This document shows, piece by piece, positions 60,127-64,000 of a DNA stretch of 64,000 nucleotides. This DNA comes from Actinopolymorpha rutila (GTDB lineage: Bacteria; Actinomycetota; Actinomycetes; Propionibacteriales; Actinopolymorphaceae), in assembly GCF_013407855.1 (NCBI RefSeq), contig NZ_JACBZH010000001.1, positions 496,001 through 560,000 on the forward strand, given 5' to 3'. The notes below the pieces were generated by a model, which saw only the letters and a list, made by a program, of their open reading frames with translations, was not told the origin of the DNA and searched no databases. The translations under genes were made by a program, and so were the position numbers. The stretch's first letter is position 1. The number at the start of each line of letters is the position of its first letter.

Positions 60127-61335
60127 ATGTCGAACAGAACCGTCCTCGTGTCCGGCGCCAGCATCGCCGGCCCCGCCGCCGCGTACTGGCTACGCAGAGC
60201 CGGCTACAGCCCCACCGTCGTCGAGCGCGCGCCGGCACCCCGGCCCGGCGGGCAGGCGGTCGACCTTCGCGGTGCGGGGCGCACCGTGATCACCCGGATG
60301 GGCCTGATGGAGCGGGCGCGCACGCTCGGCCTGGACCAACGCGGCCTCGCCCTCGTCGACAGGCGGGGCCGGATCACCGCGCGGATGCCGGCGGACAGCT
60401 TCGGCGGCGAGGGTATCGTCTCCGAGATCGAGATCCTGCGCGGCGACCTGGCCGAGCTGCTGTACGACGCAACGCTGCCGGACACCGAATACCTCTTCGA
60501 CGACACCATCACCGACCTGCGCGAGGACGGCGACGGCGTGCTGGTGACCTTCGAACGCGCCGCTCCCCGCCGGTTCGACCTGGTGGTCGGCGCCGACGGG
60601 CTGCACTCGACCGTCCGCGCGCTGGCGTTCGGTCCCGAGGAGAGGTACGTCAGGCCGCTGGGCTGCTACACCGCGTGGTTCACCGTCACCGACGACATTG
60701 CGCTGGACGGCTGGTACCTCATGCACAACGCGCCCGGCGGGCTGGTGGCGTCCGCCCGGCCGGGCCGCCTGCCCGGTGAGGTGAAGGCCGGGTTGAGCTT
60801 CCGGTCCGAGCCGTTGTCGTACGACCGGCGTGACGTGCGCGGCCAGCAGGACGTCCTCGCGTCGAGGTTCGCACGCGTGGGGTGGGAGGTCCCGCGGCTG
60901 CTCGCCGGGATGCGCGCCTGCACCGACTTCGCGTTCGACTCGATCGGGCAGGTGCATCTCGACCACTGGTCCCGCGGGCGGGTAGTCCTGCTCGGCGACG
61001 CCGGCTACTGCCCGACACCGCTCACCGGTCTGGGGACGAGCGTCGCGCTGGTCGGTGCGTACGTGCTGGCCGGCGAACTCGCCGCCGCCGACGGCGACCA
61101 CGTGACCGCGTTCGCCCGCTACGAGGACCGCATCCGGTCCTACGTGACGAGTGCGCAGGAGCTCCCGCCGGGCGGTGTCTCGGGGTACGCGCCGATGAGT
61201 GCGCCGGCGATCTGGGCGCGTGGGCTGTCCATGCGGTGGATGACGCGCTGGCCGATGCGGCCGGTGATCGCCCGGCAGTTCGCCAAGGCGGCCGACATCG
61301 AGCTACCCGAGTACGCCTTCGCAAGCGTGGGTTGA
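60127..61335 (+). CDS. FAD-dependent monooxygenase, TetX-like
   Basis: 402 residues. The FAD Rossmann motif VSGASIAGPAAAYWL (8-22), the DG motif GADGLHSTVR near 155-164 and the GDAG motif VVLLGDAGYCPTPLTGLG near 288-305 define a class A flavoprotein hydroxylase. Related enzymes hydroxylate aromatic substrates or inactivate tetracyclines (TetX) and rifamycins (Rox); the subfamily cannot be fixed here. It is under a leaderless promoter overlapped by an operator of the divergent GntR-TetR hybrid, so it is probably induced by its substrate. Confidence 0.85.
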   Translation: MSNRTVLVSGASIAGPAAAYWLRRAGYSPTVVERAPAPRPGGQAVDLRGAGRTVITRMGLMERARTLGLDQRGLALVDRRGRITARMPADSFGGEGIVSEIEILRGDLAELLYDATLPDTEYLFDDTITDLREDGDGVLVTFERAAPRRFDLVVGADGLHSTVRALAFGPEERYVRPLGCYTAWFTVTDDIALDGWYLMHNAPGGLVASARPGRLPGEVKAGLSFRSEPLSYDRRDVRGQQDVLASRFARVGWEVPRLLAGMRACTDFAFDSIGQVHLDHWSRGRVVLLGDAGYCPTPLTGLGTSVALVGAYVLAGELAAADGDHVTAFARYEDRIRSYVTSAQELPPGGVSGYAPMSAPAIWARGLSMRWMTRWPMRPVIARQFAKAADIELPEYAFASVG

Positions 61336-61448
61336 CAGCGGTGTCCGGGAGCGGTCCGGGAGCGGTCCTCTAGTGGCCCCGACCGGCCAGGCCGGTCCCA
61401 GCCAGTCCGGTCGTGCTTCCTTGACCAGCGCGCTCCGGCGCGAGAACG

Positions 61449-62768
61449 ATGGCGGCCGTGAGCACAACCCGCGGTCCGCAGGTGAAGGACGACGAAGCTC
61501 TGGACCGGCGGCACTGGCGGTGGGCGGTGCTCGCGTCGATGGCCGACTACATCGACGCCGGCTCGATCGTGGCGGGCTCGGCCGGCCTTGCCCTGTGGGC
61601 CAGTGCGTACAACCTGAGCAGTGGTGCGGTCGGGCTGATCGCGGCGTTCAGCTCGAACGCCATCTCCGCCGGCGTCGGCTGCCTGATCGGCGGCTGGCTG
61701 GGTGACCGGGTGGGCCGCAAACGGGTCTACCAGTGGGACCTGCTGGTGTACGCGTTCGGCACGTTGTTCGTCATCTTCTCGCCCAGCCTGCCCGGCCTGC
61801 TGGTTGGCTTCGTCATCGTCGGGCTGGCGGTCGGCGCGGACATCCCCACCTCGTGGACGCTGATCGCGGAGTTCTCCCCGGCACGGGCGCGCGGAAAGAT
61901 GCTCGGGCTCACCAACGTCTTCTGGTCGCTCGGCCCGGTGCTGACGCTGGCACTCGCCTGGGCGCTCGCACCCCTTGGCCTGTTGGGGATCCGGATCGTC
62001 TTCGCGCACCTGCTGGTGGTGGCGCTGGTGACGTGGTTCTTCCGCCGCGGGATGGTCGAGTCCGAACGCTGGCGAAACGCCGGGCGGGTGGCCGGTGACG
62101 CGGTCGCGGGCGGCGCCAGGCAGGCGACGATGCGGTTGCGGGACTTCACCACTCGGGCCAATCTGCGGGCGTTCGCGTTCGTGTTCGCGATGTTCCTGCC
62201 GTGGAACCTCGTCGCGGGTACGGCCGGGTTCTTCTTCCCGTACATCCTGCGTACCGTCGGCGGCGCCGGCCAGGGGACCAGCGTGGCCCTGCAGGCGATG
62301 GGGTTCCTGATCGTGTCGATCACCACGTCGGTGGTGTTCATGCCGCTCAGCGACACCCGTCACCGGCGGCTGCTGTTCGGGATCGGCGCGGCGCTGCAGG
62401 CGATCGCGTACGGCGTGCTGTTCACGTTCCCGCTCGGGGTCACGGTCGCCGTCGTCTACCTCGTGGTGAACAACCTCGGCAGCGGTTTCGGGCAGGGGCC
62501 GTTCTTCCGGGTCTGGTCGACCGAGCTGTTCCCGACGCAGATCAGGGCGAGCTCGCAGGCGTTGCTGTACGGCGTGGTGCGGATCCTCATCGGTGGCTGG
62601 AGCTTCCTGGTGCCGGTGCTGGCGGCGACCGGATTCCACACGCTCGCGTTGATCCTGCTGTTGCTGCTGTTGCTGCTGGTCGCCAGCGGCGTGATCGGGC
62701 TGGTCTTCATGCCGCGGACGGCCGGCAAGACGCTCGAGGAGATCCAGGCCGAACGCGTGGCGGCGTGA
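61449..62768 (+). CDS. MFS transporter, sugar-porter-like
   Basis: 439 residues with about 12 hydrophobic helices and motif A in GGWLGDRVGRKRVY (about 79-92) plus the sugar-porter-type FSPARARGKMLG and TELFPTQIRASSQA segments. Substrate is probably a sugar, polyol or organic acid; direction unknown. It follows the monooxygenase by 113 bp on the same strand and could share its control. Start may be ATG 61449 or GTG 61458; neither has a strong ribosome site. Confidence 0.8.
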   Translation: MAAVSTTRGPQVKDDEALDRRHWRWAVLASMADYIDAGSIVAGSAGLALWASAYNLSSGAVGLIAAFSSNAISAGVGCLIGGWLGDRVGRKRVYQWDLLVYAFGTLFVIFSPSLPGLLVGFVIVGLAVGADIPTSWTLIAEFSPARARGKMLGLTNVFWSLGPVLTLALAWALAPLGLLGIRIVFAHLLVVALVTWFFRRGMVESERWRNAGRVAGDAVAGGARQATMRLRDFTTRANLRAFAFVFAMFLPWNLVAGTAGFFFPYILRTVGGAGQGTSVALQAMGFLIVSITTSVVFMPLSDTRHRRLLFGIGAALQAIAYGVLFTFPLGVTVAVVYLVVNNLGSGFGQGPFFRVWSTELFPTQIRASSQALLYGVVRILIGGWSFLVPVLAATGFHTLALILLLLLLLLVASGVIGLVFMPRTAGKTLEEIQAERVAA

Positions 62769-62791
62769 CGCAGCTTCGGCAGGATGACGGC

Positions 62792-63304
62792 ATGGCATGG
62801 ACTGCACCGCAGGTCGAACGAGGTTACGCGGAACCACTCGCCGGCGGCGAGCGCGCCGTCCTCGACGGGTGGCTGGACTGGCACCGAACCACCTTGCTGC
62901 ACAAGTGTGCCGGGCTGACCGGTGAGCAGTTGGCGCTCCGGGCGATCCCGGCGTCGAACCTCTCGCTGCTCGGGCTCCTTCGTCACGTGGCGGAGGTGGA
63001 GCGGATGTGGTTCCGCCGGAAGGTGGGCGGTGAGAACCTCCCGGAGCTCTACCCGGCCGGTGTGGACTTCGACGACGCCGACGGTGCTTCGGCCGAGGCC
63101 GACTACGCGACGCTGGTGGGCGAGATGGCGGCCTCTCGGGCAGCCGCTGCGGGGGTGGCGTTGGACACCGAGTTCGCGATGGAGGGGTGGGGCCGGCAGG
63201 TGTCGCTGCGGTGGATCCACGTCCACCTGATCGAGGAGTACGCCCGGCACAACGGTCACGCGGACCTGCTGCGGCAGAACGTCGACGGGGCCACCGGCGT
63301 CTGA
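62792..63304 (+). CDS. DinB-family protein (DUF664, mycothiol-dependent transferase-like)
   Basis: 170 residues in a four-helix DinB fold. The metal triad is likely His in LLRHVAEVERMWF and the HLIEEYARHNGHADLLR segment with two His. DUF664 members in actinomycetes include mycothiol transferases that conjugate or isomerise small molecules. ATG 62792 is 23 bp after the MFS stop, so co-transcription is likely. Confidence 0.8.
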   Translation: MAWTAPQVERGYAEPLAGGERAVLDGWLDWHRTTLLHKCAGLTGEQLALRAIPASNLSLLGLLRHVAEVERMWFRRKVGGENLPELYPAGVDFDDADGASAEADYATLVGEMAASRAAAAGVALDTEFAMEGWGRQVSLRWIHVHLIEEYARHNGHADLLRQNVDGATGV

Positions 63305-63324
63305 ACCCCTCGTCGCTTCCGAAG

Positions 63325-64000
63325 CTAGGGCGTTTCCGGGGACTCGAGGTGGGACAGGGCGATGTCGAGGTAGTGCTCGGCGTGCTCGGGTGGTCCGTGG
63401 CGGACTGCCCAGTCGACCAGGCCCAGACTCCAGTGCGCCCAGTACGCGCGAAGCATCACCGGGTCCACCTGTCGGCCGAGGATCTCGTCCAGGCGGACGA
63501 TGGCCTCCGGCTCGACCGACGGCCCGCCGGCCGGACGGGTGGCGAGCAGGAACGCGAGGTGGAACCGCAGCTTCAGCAGGGCGAACCACCGGTCACCGCG
63601 CCCGAGTCCGGCCCAGTCGACGATGCCGGTGACGGCCTCGCCGGTGGTGAAGAGGACGTTGCCGGGTACGAGATCCAGGTGCACCAGGTCGTCACCGGAC
63701 AGGTGCTGCGGCGAGGTGTCGCCGATCTCGCGGATCCACTTCAACAGCCGGCGGCTCCGGTCGTCGTACCGCTCCAGCGTCTCGTGCAGGCACCAGCCGT
63801 CCCCGCTTCTCCGCAGGTGAAGGTCGGGAACGTGGACATCCGATCGGTCGGCGAGAACCCCGGCCAGGCGGTCGTTCGCGGCGACGATGGCGTCGACCGT
63901 GTGTGCCGTGACGTGGGTGGGCGGGGCGCCTGGTAGCCGCTCCTGGACGATGACGGCGCCCTCGGACACCTCGGTGACGAGTTCGTGCCGGGGCACCGGT
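63325..64000 (-). CDS. Aminoglycoside phosphotransferase-family protein (5' end outside window)
   Basis: The frame is open to the window edge; 225 residues are visible. The Brenner-type catalytic loop HLDLVPGNVLF (Asp acting as base, with Asn for Mg) and the GIVDW metal motif define the APH/choline kinase-like fold. The N-terminal ATP-binding lobe is cut off; normal length is about 300. GTG 63996 is an internal codon, not a trusted start. Substrate (drug or sugar) unknown. It is convergent with the DinB gene, 20 bp apart. Confidence 0.8.
   Translation of the reverse strand, partial: PVPRHELVTEVSEGAVIVQERLPGAPPTHVTAHTVDAIVAANDRLAGVLADRSDVHVPDLHLRRSGDGWCLHETLERYDDRSRRLLKWIREIGDTSPQHLSGDDLVHLDLVPGNVLFTTGEAVTGIVDWAGLGRGDRWFALLKLRFHLAFLLATRPAGGPSVEPEAIVRLDEILGRQVDPVMLRAYWAHWSLGLVDWAVRHGPPEHAEHYLDIALSHLESPETP

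Noticed and set aside
60127-61335. Calling the FAD monooxygenase a rifampicin monooxygenase (Rox)
   Set aside because: It has general class A flavoprotein motifs; at 402 residues it is shorter than Rox enzymes (about 475), and nothing in the sequence fixes rifampicin as substrate.

Overview
The window is high-GC actinobacterial chromosome, with strong third-codon G/C bias, many GTG starts and many genes preceded by a TANNNT box only 6-7 nt before the start codon (leaderless mRNAs). An AfsR/SARP-like ATPase regulator, a HelR-type RNA polymerase helicase, a DUF664 DinB protein, a LigD-type polymerase and an ECF42-like sigma factor with a YCII partner fit a soil actinomycete. A Propionibacteriales genus such as Actinopolymorpha or Kribbella is my guess, not shown by the sequence. 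No rRNA, tRNA, CRISPR array or phage was seen. One insertion sequence is present.

Layout. 1-1.4 kb: end of an unknown gene, a 53-residue two-helix membrane protein and a PAP2 phosphatase. 1.7-5.8 kb: two translationally coupled Gfo/Idh/MocA oxidoreductases and a Tat-exported DUF4185 protein behind a promoter carrying a LacI-type operator. 5.8-11.2 kb: a MarR-MFS pair, a secreted beta-propeller, a second MarR, a VOC protein, ThuA and a haloacid dehalogenase. 11.17-12.85 kb: an intact IS1380-like element inserted exactly at the shared stop codons of two convergent genes. 12.85-18.9 kb: SDR, PhnB-like protein, GH3 glycosidase, aldo/keto reductase, histidine phosphatase, 2H phosphoesterase. 18.9-23.5 kb: GH76 mannanase, its divergent GntR/LacI-type regulator and a Tat-exported TIM-barrel protein with an inserted lectin-like domain. 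23.6-31 kb: an AfsR-like regulator, a DrrAB-like exporter with an 11-bp direct-repeat array, an acyltransferase and a 2-hydroxyacid dehydrogenase. 31-40.9 kb: a potassium locus on the minus strand: APC-type transporter, then a 27-residue micro-ORF, kdpF, A, B, C, D, E. 41-47 kb: a secreted PPC-like protein, GH51 arabinofuranosidase, sulfatase and a third Gfo/Idh/MocA enzyme. 47-54.8 kb: lipid kinase, VOC, CGNR regulator, flavin-Rieske enzyme, PhnB, ABM, YCII with ECF sigma, LigD-type polymerase. 54.8-64 kb: HelR, PhoD, a GntR-TetR hybrid regulator divergent from an FAD monooxygenase with three operator copies, an MFS transporter, a DinB protein and a truncated phosphotransferase.

How the parts may work together. 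The exported or glycan-active enzymes (DUF4185, GH76, GH3, GH51, sulfatase) and the three Gfo/Idh/MocA enzymes form a scattered glycan-scavenging set, each with its own regulator or operator. DUF4185 (a family that includes endo-D-arabinanases), alpha-1,6-mannanase and arabinofuranosidase together would suit arabinomannan-type glycans, which is a hypothesis. A second theme is stress and drug defence: MarR-MFS, DrrAB-like, GntR-TetR with FAD monooxygenase, HelR, and the ECF/YCII module.
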